Shown here piece after piece: positions 24,346 to 32,936 of a stretch of DNA of 64,000 bases (the stretch's first letter is position 1; each line of letters opens with the position of its first letter). Both the position numbers and the translations under genes were made by a program. Below the pieces are notes generated by a model. The model was given only the letters and a program-made list of their open reading frames with translations. It did not search any database and was not told where the DNA came from. The stretch comes from Autumnicola lenta (GTDB taxonomy: Bacteria > Bacteroidota > Bacteroidia > Flavobacteriales > Flavobacteriaceae), in NCBI RefSeq assembly GCF_031846515.1, contig NZ_JAVRHO010000002.1, forward strand, positions 186,001 to 250,000. Reading direction: 5' to 3'.

Positions 24346-26379
24346 ATGACTACAAATAATCCTTTACTTGAAGAATTTTCCTACGCACCTTTTTCTAAGA
24401 CAAAAAATGAGCATTTCAAGCCAGCAATTATTTCTGCTATTGATACTGTTCGTGCAGAAATTGATGCTATTGCAAACTCGAAGGAAAAAGCAAATTTTGA
24501 GAACACCATAGCTGCCCTGGAATTTTCGGGAAAACAGCTGGATCGGGTAACCAGTATTTTCTTCAATTTAAATTCTGCCGAAACCAATAAAGAAATTCAG
24601 AAAATCGCACAGGAAGTTTCTCCGCTTCTAACCGAATTTAAAAACGACACTATTTTAAACAAAGCCCTTTTTGAGAAGGTAAAAAGTGTTTACGAAATTC
24701 AGGATCAACTGGAGCTAAGCGTAGAACAAAAAACGCTGCTTGACAAGAAATACAAAACCTTTTCAAGAAACGGTGCAAATCTTCCTGAAGAGAAACAAAA
24801 GGAACTAAGGGAAATTGATAAAGAGCTTTCTTCTCTTAGCCTTAAATTTGGTGAAAATGTGCTGGAGGAAACCAATAAATTTGAACTTTATCTTACCAAC
24901 GAAGAAGACTTAAAAGGGCTGCCGGACAGCTTTAAAGAAGAAGCAAGATCTGTAGCCGAAAATAAAGAAAAAGAAGGCTGGATCTTTACCCTGCAGTATC
25001 CAAGCTATATTCCTTTTATGAAATATGCTGAAAACAGGGAGCTTCGGAAAAAAATGGCGCTTGCTTTTGGATCCAAAGGTTTTCACAATGATGAACTGGA
25101 CAACCAGGAAAATGTGCTGAAAATTGCCAAATTAAGGCATCGACGTGTAAACCTGCTTGGCTTCGAAACTCATGCGCATTTTGTTCTGGAACAGCGCATG
25201 GCAGAAACTCCGGACAAGGTAAACAGCTTTTTAGACGAAATTTTGGAAAAAGCTAAGCCTGCTGCCGAACGGGAATTTTCAGAACTTGAAAATTTCGCCA
25301 AAAAACTGGATGGAATCGACCGATTGCAAAAATGGGATGCTGCTCTTTATGGCGAAAAGCTAAAACAGGAACTTTTTGACCTTAATGACGAGAAACTGAA
25401 GCCTTATTTTGAGCTTGAAAGTGTTATTAAAGGTGTTTTTCTTGTTTCCAATAAACTTTACGGACTTAATTTTAAGGAAGTAGCTGATATTGACAAATAT
25501 CATCCCGATGTAAAGACGTACCAGGTAACCGATGAGCAAAATAAGGACATCGCTTTACTCTATGCAGATTTTCATCCCAGGGAAGGGAAACGTGGCGGTG
25601 CCTGGATGACCGGGTATAAACCGCAATACATCCAAAATGGCAAAAATGAACGTCCGCATATTTCTATCGTCTGCAACTTCACAAAACCATCTAAAAAAGA
25701 ACCTTCATTGTTAACTTTTAACGAAGTAACCACTCTTTTTCATGAATTTGGACATGCCCTGCACGGCATGTTGGCCAACACAACTTACCCAAGTATTTCA
25801 GGAGCTAACGTTTACTGGGATTTTGTGGAATTACCTAGTCAGGTGCTGGAAAATTGGTGTTATGAGAAGGAGGCACTTCAGCTTTTTGCAAAGCATTACA
25901 AAACCGGAGAGACCATCCCGATGGAGCTCGTAGAAAAGATAAAAGAATCGGCTAATTTTCACGAAGGCATGGCTACGGTGCGACAATTGAGCTTTGGAAT
26001 GCTCGACCTTAGCTGGCATGGCATCGACCCTACTGATATTGACGATGTAAAAGCACATGAAGACAAAGCCTTTGAGCCCACAAAGTTATATCCCGATGTT
26101 GCTGAAAATTGTATGAGCACTTCATTTTCACACATTTTCCAGGGCGGTTATTCTGCCGGATATTATTCTTATAAATGGGCAGAAGTGCTGGATGCAGATA
26201 CTTTTGAATATTTCCAGGAGCAGGGAATTTTCAGCAGGGAAGTGGCGAATAAATTCAGGGAAAATATATTGTCTCAGGGAGGAACCGAGCATCCAATGAC
26301 GCTTTATAAACGCTTCCGCGGAAAAGAACCTCAACCCGAAGCTTTGTTAAAAAGAGCGGGATTACTTCCGAAGGAATAA
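24346..26379 (+). CDS. M3 family metallopeptidase (peptidyl-dipeptidase Dcp/oligopeptidase A type)
   Basis: A 677-residue zinc peptidase, full length for the M3A family. The HEXXH site is HEFGH at residues 466-470 in TLFHEFGHALHGML, followed by the third-ligand region ENWCYEKE. Upstream, HPREGKRGGAWMTGY, and near the end HIFQGGYSAGYYSYKWAEVLDAD (in part) match Dcp. No signal peptide, so it probably degrades cytoplasmic oligopeptides. It stands alone, preceded by a 200-bp A+T-rich gap. Confidence 0.95.
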   Translation: MTTNNPLLEEFSYAPFSKTKNEHFKPAIISAIDTVRAEIDAIANSKEKANFENTIAALEFSGKQLDRVTSIFFNLNSAETNKEIQKIAQEVSPLLTEFKNDTILNKALFEKVKSVYEIQDQLELSVEQKTLLDKKYKTFSRNGANLPEEKQKELREIDKELSSLSLKFGENVLEETNKFELYLTNEEDLKGLPDSFKEEARSVAENKEKEGWIFTLQYPSYIPFMKYAENRELRKKMALAFGSKGFHNDELDNQENVLKIAKLRHRRVNLLGFETHAHFVLEQRMAETPDKVNSFLDEILEKAKPAAEREFSELENFAKKLDGIDRLQKWDAALYGEKLKQELFDLNDEKLKPYFELESVIKGVFLVSNKLYGLNFKEVADIDKYHPDVKTYQVTDEQNKDIALLYADFHPREGKRGGAWMTGYKPQYIQNGKNERPHISIVCNFTKPSKKEPSLLTFNEVTTLFHEFGHALHGMLANTTYPSISGANVYWDFVELPSQVLENWCYEKEALQLFAKHYKTGETIPMELVEKIKESANFHEGMATVRQLSFGMLDLSWHGIDPTDIDDVKAHEDKAFEPTKLYPDVAENCMSTSFSHIFQGGYSAGYYSYKWAEVLDADTFEYFQEQGIFSREVANKFRENILSQGGTEHPMTLYKRFRGKEPQPEALLKRAGLLPKE

Positions 26380-26478
26380 GAAAATTACGCAGCCAATTAC
26401 CAGTTAATAAGGAAATTGGCTGCAGTTTTCAGCATAAAATCTTATCGTTTTTATAACTTATTTGAATATTTCTTTTTA

Positions 26479-26486
26479 TATTTTTG
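26479..26486 (+). promoter_or_regulatory. Putative -7 element of the ECF sigma gene
   Basis: TATTTTTG matches TAnnTTTG 16 bp before the ATG at 26503. A TTTG at 26461 is too close (14 bp) to be a standard -33. Confidence 0.35.
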
Positions 26487-26502
26487 AGTAAGAAAATTTC
26501 TT

Positions 26503-27054
26503 ATGCCAGCTCACAGCCTCGACCCTACAAAGTGGGTGGACAAATATTCAGACTATCTATTTAACTATACGATTGTTCGGGTGAACGACCGGGAGATAGC
26601 TAATGATCTTATTTCTGAAACTTTCCTGGCCGGATTAAAGTCGATGAAAAATTTTAAAGGGGAAGCAAGTGAACGCACCTGGTTAATTTCAATATTGAAG
26701 CGAAAAATAATTGACCATTACCGCAGAATAAATTCCAGAAAGGGAAAAGCTGAAGTACATATTAATTATTCTGACGATTTTAGCGATGGAGAATGGCTGG
26801 AGGAGCAGGTTGCAGATTATTCTGACCGCAATGCCGAAGATGAAATGGAGAATACCGAATTGGGAATGGCTATCCTGGAATGTCTTGATCAAATAAACGA
26901 AAAACAGGCAGCAATCTTTAAAATGAAAACAATTGATGGTGCAGATACAGAAGTTATTTGTAATGAGTTTAATATCACGCCGTCTAACCTGTGGGTAATC
27001 ATACACAGGGCGAGAGTATCTCTTGCCGCATGTCTTGAAAAAAACTGGTTTTAG
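26503..27054 (+). CDS. ECF-type sigma factor
   Basis: A 183-residue RNA polymerase sigma-70 family protein. Region 2 spans about 10-80 (DREIANDLISETFLAGLKSM, GEASERTWLISILKRKIIDHYRR in part) and region 4 about 125-178 (LDQINEKQAAIFKMKTIDGADTEVI in part, then HTH-like NITPSNLWVIIHRARVSL). An acidic linker separates them. The small zinc-finger gene 3 bp downstream is its probable regulator. The function of the regulon is not visible here. Confidence 0.93.
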   Translation: MPAHSLDPTKWVDKYSDYLFNYTIVRVNDREIANDLISETFLAGLKSMKNFKGEASERTWLISILKRKIIDHYRRINSRKGKAEVHINYSDDFSDGEWLEEQVADYSDRNAEDEMENTELGMAILECLDQINEKQAAIFKMKTIDGADTEVICNEFNITPSNLWVIIHRARVSLAACLEKNWF

Positions 27055-27057
27055 ATT

Positions 27058-27318
27058 ATGTTTAAAAATTTCTTCCTTATTGACTGCTCAAAAGCAGAAA
27101 ACTGTTGTGATAAAGCCCAGTACAGGGAGCTTAGCAGAATTAACAAGTTAAAACTGCTAATGCACATTGCGATTTGCCAACGTTGTAAAGAATATACCCA
27201 CCGCAATTCCCATCTCACAAAACTTATTAAAAAGTCTGACATAAAGACCTGCAGCAAAGTGGACAAGAAAGTTTGGAAAGAAAGAATTAGAGAAGAACTT
27301 GCTAAACAAAATTCCTGA
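27058..27318 (+). CDS. Small soluble zinc-finger protein, probable anti-sigma partner
   Basis: An 86-residue protein with the H-x3-C-x2-C pattern of zinc-binding anti-sigma factors (HIAICQRC: His36, Cys40, Cys43), plus a CC pair at 16-17. It has no transmembrane segment, unlike many anti-sigmas. It starts 3 bp after the sigma gene and is probably cotranscribed. The last 17 bp overlap the end of the convergent membrane-protein gene. Confidence 0.7.
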   Translation: MFKNFFLIDCSKAENCCDKAQYRELSRINKLKLLMHIAICQRCKEYTHRNSHLTKLIKKSDIKTCSKVDKKVWKERIREELAKQNS

Positions 27319-28126
27319 GAAGCAGCAAAATCACCAACCAGAAGATCGGCACACTCTCTACCCAAAATGAGGAAAAATAAGGATGCTGTTCTATTTCCGA
27401 TTTCAGAAGAAAAACTCCCGTTATTATCAATATCAAAACCAGTGAAAGGAAATTAATCGTAACCACGTTTCCCTGTAAAAGTTCCAGTAAAAGAATTAGT
27501 ATTAAAACCGCGTAACCCAAAACTTTGGATTTTTCTACCCCCATTTGCTGCGGAAGTGTGGAAAGCGCTGCTGCGTCGTACTTTACATCCCGAATCTCGA
27601 AAGGCAGCATTAAAACTACCATTAGCAGGAAACGCTGCAGGAATTCTATAAGAATATCTGCTGTTAATACGTCCATAGAATTTACTATTGGAAGCAGAAC
27701 GCTTGCACCGGCCCAGGAAATAGCAATTACAAAAACTTTTATTCCGCTAAGGCTTCTTAAATTTCGCTTCTCTCCTAAGAAAGGCACTGCGTAAAATAGC
27801 GTAAAAAGACCCAGAACAATGGCTACTGCTATTACTTTAACGTCCTGAATTAAAAAAAAGTAAGCTCCCGCTAAAAAGCAAAACAGCGAAAATACCTGGA
27901 TAATCCTAAGATTTCTCGTGAGGCTTAAATGCTTCAGTTTAGCAATACCCGCATATTTCACAAAGTTGTATCCCGTAACTGTTCCGAAGAAAATAAAGAG
28001 AAGCAGGTCATAATCTGGTGAGATATTATACTCCAGCATGGTAACTGTGCTAAGGGAAACGACCGCCAAAGCTACATGAATGCTGCTGTTTATATAGAGA
28101 TCTATAGAATTTTTGAAAAAACCCAT
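27302..28126 (-). CDS. Polytopic membrane protein, UbiA-like
   Basis: A 274-residue protein with about eight hydrophobic segments and length typical of UbiA prenyltransferases. The second UbiA-type acidic motif is recognisable in EIRDVKYDAAALSTLPQQ (about 178-195). At the expected first Asp-rich motif the sequence reads GYNFVKYAGIAK, without the NDxxD pattern, so catalysis is doubtful. It may bind or process an isoprenoid or be a divergent member. It lies divergent from gcvP and overlaps the small zinc-finger gene tail to tail. Confidence 0.7.
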   Translation of the reverse strand: MGFFKNSIDLYINSSIHVALAVVSLSTVTMLEYNISPDYDLLLFIFFGTVTGYNFVKYAGIAKLKHLSLTRNLRIIQVFSLFCFLAGAYFFLIQDVKVIAVAIVLGLFTLFYAVPFLGEKRNLRSLSGIKVFVIAISWAGASVLLPIVNSMDVLTADILIEFLQRFLLMVVLMLPFEIRDVKYDAAALSTLPQQMGVEKSKVLGYAVLILILLLELLQGNVVTINFLSLVLILIITGVFLLKSEIEQHPYFSSFWVESVPIFWLVILLLLRNFV

Positions 28127-28253
28127 TAGTCAAAATTAAGCATAATAAATGCACCGGCAGCAGGACTTAAATCTTAACATCTGTAAAGCCTCAAATGATA
28201 AATTTTTAGATTTAAAATCCGTATTTTCGCGGCACAAAACCACAACGATATTT

Positions 28254-31097
28254 ATGAGAACAGATTCTTTTGCACTGCGCCACATTGGCCCCAGGGAAAG
28301 CGAACTAAAAGAAATGTTGGACACTATTGGAGTTGACTCTCTGGAGCAGTTAATTTACGAAACTATTCCGGACGACATTCGGCTAAAATCTCCTTTAAAC
28401 TTACCGGCTGCCTTAAGTGAGAATCAATATGCCGAGCATATCGGGAAACTGGCTGCCAAAAATAAAATTTTCAAAACGTATATTGGTTTAGGATACCACC
28501 AGGCAATATTACCCGCTGTGATTCAGCGAAACGTTCTGGAGAATCCGGGGTGGTACACTGCCTATACCCCTTACCAGGCAGAAATCGCACAGGGAAGACT
28601 TGAAGCGCTGCTTAATTTCCAGACTATGGTAAGCGATTTAACCGGAATGGAGATTGCTAATGCCTCACTTCTGGACGAATCTACAGCAGCGGCAGAAGCG
28701 ATGGCTTTACTGCATGCTGTTCGCGACAGAAAGCAAAAAAAAGATGATGTAAATAAATTTTTTGTTTCTGAAGAAACTTTACCTCAAACTATTTCCCTTT
28801 TAAGCACCAGGGCAGATTTCTTAGGGATCGATTTGGTTATAGGAAATCATCAGGAATTTAAATTTTCTTCGGAGTTTTTTGGAGTGCTGCTTCAATATCC
28901 GGGAAAATACGGACAGGTTCACAACTACACAGAATTTGTGTCTCAATGTAAAGAAGCTGAAATTAAAATAGCTGTTGCTGCAGATATTTTAAGCCTTGTG
29001 AAATTACAGGCTCCGGGAGAACTGGGAGTAGATGTTGTGGTGGGAACCACTCAGCGTTTTGGGATTCCGCTTGGCTATGGCGGGCCACATGCTGCATATT
29101 TCGCCACAAAAGAAGAATATAAGAGAAATTTACCCGGAAGAATTATTGGTGTAACCAAAGATCTGGATGGCAACCACGCCCTTAGAATGGCCCTGCAAAC
29201 CAGGGAACAACATATTAAGAGGGACAAAGCCACTTCCAATATATGTACTGCGCAGGTTTTACTTGCAGTTATGGCGGGGATGTATGCCGTATATCACGGT
29301 CCTGATGGACTCAAGTATATTGCTGACACCGTACATTATTCTGCAACAAATCTTGCTACTCAACTTGCAAGATTAGGATTTGAGCAGCTAAATACTTCTT
29401 ACTTCGATACGATAAGGCTTAAAGCTAATGCTACAGCAGTAAAAACTATAGCTGAAGAAAATGAAATTAATTTCTATTACCCAGATTCAGAAACGGTTTC
29501 TATTTCTATAAATGAAACCACCACGCTGGAAGATCTTAACGCGATAAATGCCGTTTTCGCTGAAGTAGCCGACAAAGAATGTGATTCGATTGAAACACTT
29601 TTGAAAAACGAAGCTATTCCAACAGAATTAAGCAGGAAAAAAGAGTTTCTAACTCATGATGTTTTTAATTCTTACCGCTCGGAAACAGAGTTGATGCGCT
29701 ACATCAAAAAACTGGAACGAAAAGATTTATCCCTTACCCATTCCATGATCTCTCTGGGATCCTGCACGATGAAGCTCAATGCCGCTTCAGAAATGCTTCC
29801 GTTAAGTAATCCGCAATGGGGGAATATTCATCCGTTCGTTCCCGTGGAACAGGCAGAAGGTTACCAGATTGTCCTTAAACGACTGGAAGATCAGTTAACC
29901 GAAATTACCGGTTTTTCGGCGACCTCACTTCAGCCAAACTCAGGTGCCCAAGGGGAATATGCCGGGTTAATGGTGATTCGGGCTTATCAGAAATCGATTG
30001 GAGAAGAACATCGCAATATCTGTCTTATCCCGTCCTCTGCTCACGGAACAAATCCAGCTTCTGCAGTATTGGCCGGAATGAAGGTGGTAGTGACAAAAGC
30101 CAGTGAAAATGGTAATATTGATGTGGACGACCTTCGGGAAAAAGCGATAAAACACAAGGATAACCTGGCTGCGTTGATGGTGACTTATCCTTCCACTCAC
30201 GGAGTATTTGAATCTGCCATTAAGGAAATTACCCAGATTATCCACAACAACGGCGGACAGGTTTATATGGACGGCGCAAATATGAATGCCCAGGTTGGAT
30301 TGACAAATCCAGGTGCAATTGGTGCCGATGTTTGCCATCTCAACCTACATAAAACATTTGCTATCCCACATGGCGGTGGCGGCCCTGGAGTAGGACCAAT
30401 ATGTGTAGCAAAACAACTGGCACCCTTTTTACCAGGAAATCCTGTGATTAAAACCGGCGGAGAAAATGCTATTGGTGCTATTTCTTCTGCGCCATGGGGA
30501 TCTGCGCTTGTATGCCTTATTTCCTACGGGTACGTAAAAATGCTGGGCAGCAAGGGACTTCAGAAAGCTACAGAACACGCTATCCTGAATGCCAATTATG
30601 TGAAAGAACGTTTAAGTGAACATTACAAAACTTTATATTCCGGAGAAAGAGGACGCGCTGCGCATGAAATGATCGTGGACTGCAGGCCTTTTAAAGCAAA
30701 CGGAATTGAGGTGAGCGACATTGCGAAGCGGCTTATAGATTACGGCTTCCACGCTCCCACTGTATCTTTCCCGGTAGCGGGAACCGTAATGATAGAGCCT
30801 ACAGAAAGTGAAAGCAAAGCAGAATTAGACAGGTTTTGTAATGCCCTTATTTCGATTAGAAAAGAGATTAGTGAAACTTCAGCTGAAGAAGATAATAATG
30901 TTCTGAAAAATGCGCCGCATACATTGCAGATGCTAACTTCAGATGAATGGAGTTTTCCTTACAGCAGGGAAAAAGCTGCATATCCATTAAATTATATTGC
31001 TGAAAATAAATTCTGGCCAAGTGTGAGACGTGTAGATGAAGCTTTTGGGGATCGTAACCTGATGTGTACCTGCCCTCCTACTGAAGAATATGCTTAA
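28254..31097 (+). CDS. gcvP: Glycine dehydrogenase (decarboxylating), P-protein
   Basis: A 947-residue fused P-protein of the glycine cleavage system, which decarboxylates glycine and passes aminomethyl to the H-protein. Two homologous halves: N-terminal (FALRHIGPRESE, YTPYQAEIAQGRLEALLNFQ) and C-terminal catalytic half with SLGSCTMKLNA and the PLP lysine in LNLHKTFAIPHGGGGPG. The start at 28254 (MRTDSFALRHIGPRE) fits the family; an upstream in-frame ATG at 28149 adds unrelated residues. gcvT and gcvH are not adjacent. No glycine riboswitch was seen upstream. Confidence 0.97.
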   Translation: MRTDSFALRHIGPRESELKEMLDTIGVDSLEQLIYETIPDDIRLKSPLNLPAALSENQYAEHIGKLAAKNKIFKTYIGLGYHQAILPAVIQRNVLENPGWYTAYTPYQAEIAQGRLEALLNFQTMVSDLTGMEIANASLLDESTAAAEAMALLHAVRDRKQKKDDVNKFFVSEETLPQTISLLSTRADFLGIDLVIGNHQEFKFSSEFFGVLLQYPGKYGQVHNYTEFVSQCKEAEIKIAVAADILSLVKLQAPGELGVDVVVGTTQRFGIPLGYGGPHAAYFATKEEYKRNLPGRIIGVTKDLDGNHALRMALQTREQHIKRDKATSNICTAQVLLAVMAGMYAVYHGPDGLKYIADTVHYSATNLATQLARLGFEQLNTSYFDTIRLKANATAVKTIAEENEINFYYPDSETVSISINETTTLEDLNAINAVFAEVADKECDSIETLLKNEAIPTELSRKKEFLTHDVFNSYRSETELMRYIKKLERKDLSLTHSMISLGSCTMKLNAASEMLPLSNPQWGNIHPFVPVEQAEGYQIVLKRLEDQLTEITGFSATSLQPNSGAQGEYAGLMVIRAYQKSIGEEHRNICLIPSSAHGTNPASAVLAGMKVVVTKASENGNIDVDDLREKAIKHKDNLAALMVTYPSTHGVFESAIKEITQIIHNNGGQVYMDGANMNAQVGLTNPGAIGADVCHLNLHKTFAIPHGGGGPGVGPICVAKQLAPFLPGNPVIKTGGENAIGAISSAPWGSALVCLISYGYVKMLGSKGLQKATEHAILNANYVKERLSEHYKTLYSGERGRAAHEMIVDCRPFKANGIEVSDIAKRLIDYGFHAPTVSFPVAGTVMIEPTESESKAELDRFCNALISIRKEISETSAEEDNNVLKNAPHTLQMLTSDEWSFPYSREKAAYPLNYIAENKFWPSVRRVDEAFGDRNLMCTCPPTEEYA

Positions 31098-31186
31098 GCA
31101 ATAAAAGCAGAGAATTTCTGCGGAGAAAATTACTCTTTGGGTAATAAATTTCAGAATTTCGAGCCATTAAAATTGAGGAATCAAAT

Positions 31187-31240
31187 GAGGCTGCTTCAAA
31201 AACAGTTAGACGAAAACTGCCATTTTAAAGCAGCCTCTTT
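31187..31240 (+). terminator. Terminator of gcvP containing the dispersed motif
   Basis: GAGGCTGCTT (31187-31196) pairs with AAGCAGCCTC (31228-31237), enclosing a second hairpin CAGTT/AACTG (31203-31207 with 31215-31219). A T-rich tail follows. The loop carries GACGAAAACTGCCATTTT, a dispersed-motif variant also seen at 21178. Confidence 0.7.
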
Positions 31241-31345
31241 AATTTCTATAAAAGAAATGTCTTTCAGACATCGTAATTATTCGCCGAGCGACGGGGACAA
31301 TTCCTAATATTTCGTTAAATTAGAAGCCAATAATCAGAATATTGC

Positions 31346-32407
31346 ATGATGAACATTAAAATTACCGGTACGGGAAGTTATATCCCAAATGTGATCACGA
31401 AAAATGCCGATTTTCATCAACATAAATTTTATAATATAGACGGTTCTACTTTTCCCCAGGATAATGAGACCACAATAGAAAAATTTAAAGCCATTACAGG
31501 AATTAAGGAGAGACGCTATCTCGATGAAGACCTTACTACTTCGCAAATGGCAATTATCGCAGCACAAAAGGCGATAAAGGCTTCCGGAACAGATCCTGAA
31601 ACTTTAGATTATATCATAGTTGCCCACAACTACGGCGATGTTAAATTCCAGAGTATGCAGAGCGATACGGTACCCAGTATGGCTACCCGCGTAAAGTATG
31701 AATTGCAAATAAAGAATCCGTCTTGCGTGGGCTATGATGTTCTTTTTGGTTGTCCCGGCTGGATTGAAGGGATGATCCAGGCACAAGCTTTTATTCGCTG
31801 CGGAATGGCCAAAAAATGCCTTGTTATTGGAGCCGAAGCTTTATCACGTGTCGTAGATAAACACGACAGGGATGCGATGATTTTTTCTGATGGTGCGGGA
31901 GCAGTGGTGGTGGAAGCTACAGAAGATACAGGTGGAATCCTTTGCCATAGCAGTGCAACACATTCTTATGAAGAAGCAAATTATATCTACTTCGGAAAAT
32001 CAAATAAAGCAGAATCCCCTGAAGACGAGCGGTATATAAAAATGAATGGCCGTAAAATCTACGAATTTGCTTTAAAGCATGTCCCAAATGCAATGAAATC
32101 CTGTCTTGAAAACAGTGGCAAGTCCATAGATGATCTTAAGAAGATCTTTATTCATCAGGCAAATGCAAAGATGGATGATGCCATTATAGAACGATTTTAC
32201 AAATTGTATGGCAAAAAAGCGCCGGAAAATGTAACTCCCATGACTATCCAGGAGCTCGGAAACAGTAGCGTAGCCACCGTCCCAACTCTTTTTGACCTTG
32301 TAGTAAAAGGAGAAATGAAAGACCAGAAACTGGAAAAAGGAGATGTTGTGATTTTTGCCAGTGTTGGTGCAGGAATGAACATTAACGCGATCGTCTACGA
32401 ATACTAA
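31346..32407 (+). CDS. FabH-like 3-oxoacyl-ACP synthase III family protein
   Basis: A 353-residue thiolase-fold enzyme with the KAS III triad: Cys136 in LFGCPGWIEG, His270 in FIHQANAKM, and Asn306 in ELGNSSVATVP. Compared with canonical FabH the nucleophile loop reads GCPGW and an insertion is present near residue 25-40 (HKFYNIDGSTFPQD). It may use an unusual acyl primer or make a secondary product rather than start bulk fatty acid synthesis. A methyltransferase gene follows after 5 bp. Start ATG 31346 or the next codon. Confidence 0.88.
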   Translation: MMNIKITGTGSYIPNVITKNADFHQHKFYNIDGSTFPQDNETTIEKFKAITGIKERRYLDEDLTTSQMAIIAAQKAIKASGTDPETLDYIIVAHNYGDVKFQSMQSDTVPSMATRVKYELQIKNPSCVGYDVLFGCPGWIEGMIQAQAFIRCGMAKKCLVIGAEALSRVVDKHDRDAMIFSDGAGAVVVEATEDTGGILCHSSATHSYEEANYIYFGKSNKAESPEDERYIKMNGRKIYEFALKHVPNAMKSCLENSGKSIDDLKKIFIHQANAKMDDAIIERFYKLYGKKAPENVTPMTIQELGNSSVATVPTLFDLVVKGEMKDQKLEKGDVVIFASVGAGMNINAIVYEY

Positions 32408-32412
32408 CAGGA

Positions 32413-32934
32413 ATGTACGAAAACAATTTTCCGCATAAAAGGTATCGCGAAACACTCAATTTTCTACAAGAAAATGTACCGGCTCCGGCCAAAGTACTCG
32501 ACCTGGGAGTAGAAAATCCATTTGTAAAAATTATGCAGGAGCATGATTATACCGTTCAAAACACCAGCGGGGAAGATTTGGATGTCGACACATCTGCGGT
32601 CCAAAATGGCAATTTTGATGTTGTGACCGCTTTTGAGATCTTTGAACATCTTGTCGCCCCATATAATGTTCTGAAAGATGTACAGGCAGAGAAACTTGTA
32701 GCTACTATTCCGTTGAAATTGTGGTTTTCCAGTGCCTACAGAAGTAAAACCGATAAATGGGACCGTCATTTCCATGAATTTGAGGACTGGCAGTTCGACT
32801 GGCTGCTGGAAAAGGCCGGATGGGAGATAAAAAACACCAAAAAATGGACTAATCCCGTTAAAAAGATTGGAGTGCGACCGTTATTACGAAAGTTTACTCC
32901 GCGTTACTATGCTGTTTATGCAGAACGACGGTAA
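32413..32934 (+). CDS. SAM-dependent methyltransferase-like protein
   Basis: A 173-residue class I methyltransferase-type fold: VLDLGVENPFVKIM is motif I, NFDVVTAFEIFEHLVAPYNVL is the central Methyltransf_11/23-like block, and HEFEDWQFDWLLEKAGWEI the C-terminal part. Motif I lacks the usual GxGxG, so SAM binding may be altered. It is 5 bp downstream of the FabH-like gene and probably cotranscribed. The substrate is unknown. It converges with the T9SS gene, stop to stop with 2 bp between. Confidence 0.8.
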   Translation: MYENNFPHKRYRETLNFLQENVPAPAKVLDLGVENPFVKIMQEHDYTVQNTSGEDLDVDTSAVQNGNFDVVTAFEIFEHLVAPYNVLKDVQAEKLVATIPLKLWFSSAYRSKTDKWDRHFHEFEDWQFDWLLEKAGWEIKNTKKWTNPVKKIGVRPLLRKFTPRYYAVYAERR

Positions 32935-32936
32935 TT

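Noticed and set aside
28127..28253. Glycine riboswitch upstream of gcvP
   Set aside because: The leader is short and A+T-rich and shows no aptamer-like helices; only a weak TATTTTCG promoter-like sequence was seen.
32600..32620. AAAATGGCAATTTTGA inside the methyltransferase gene
   Set aside because: It lies in coding sequence (QNGNFDV) and lacks the extended flanks of the intergenic copies.
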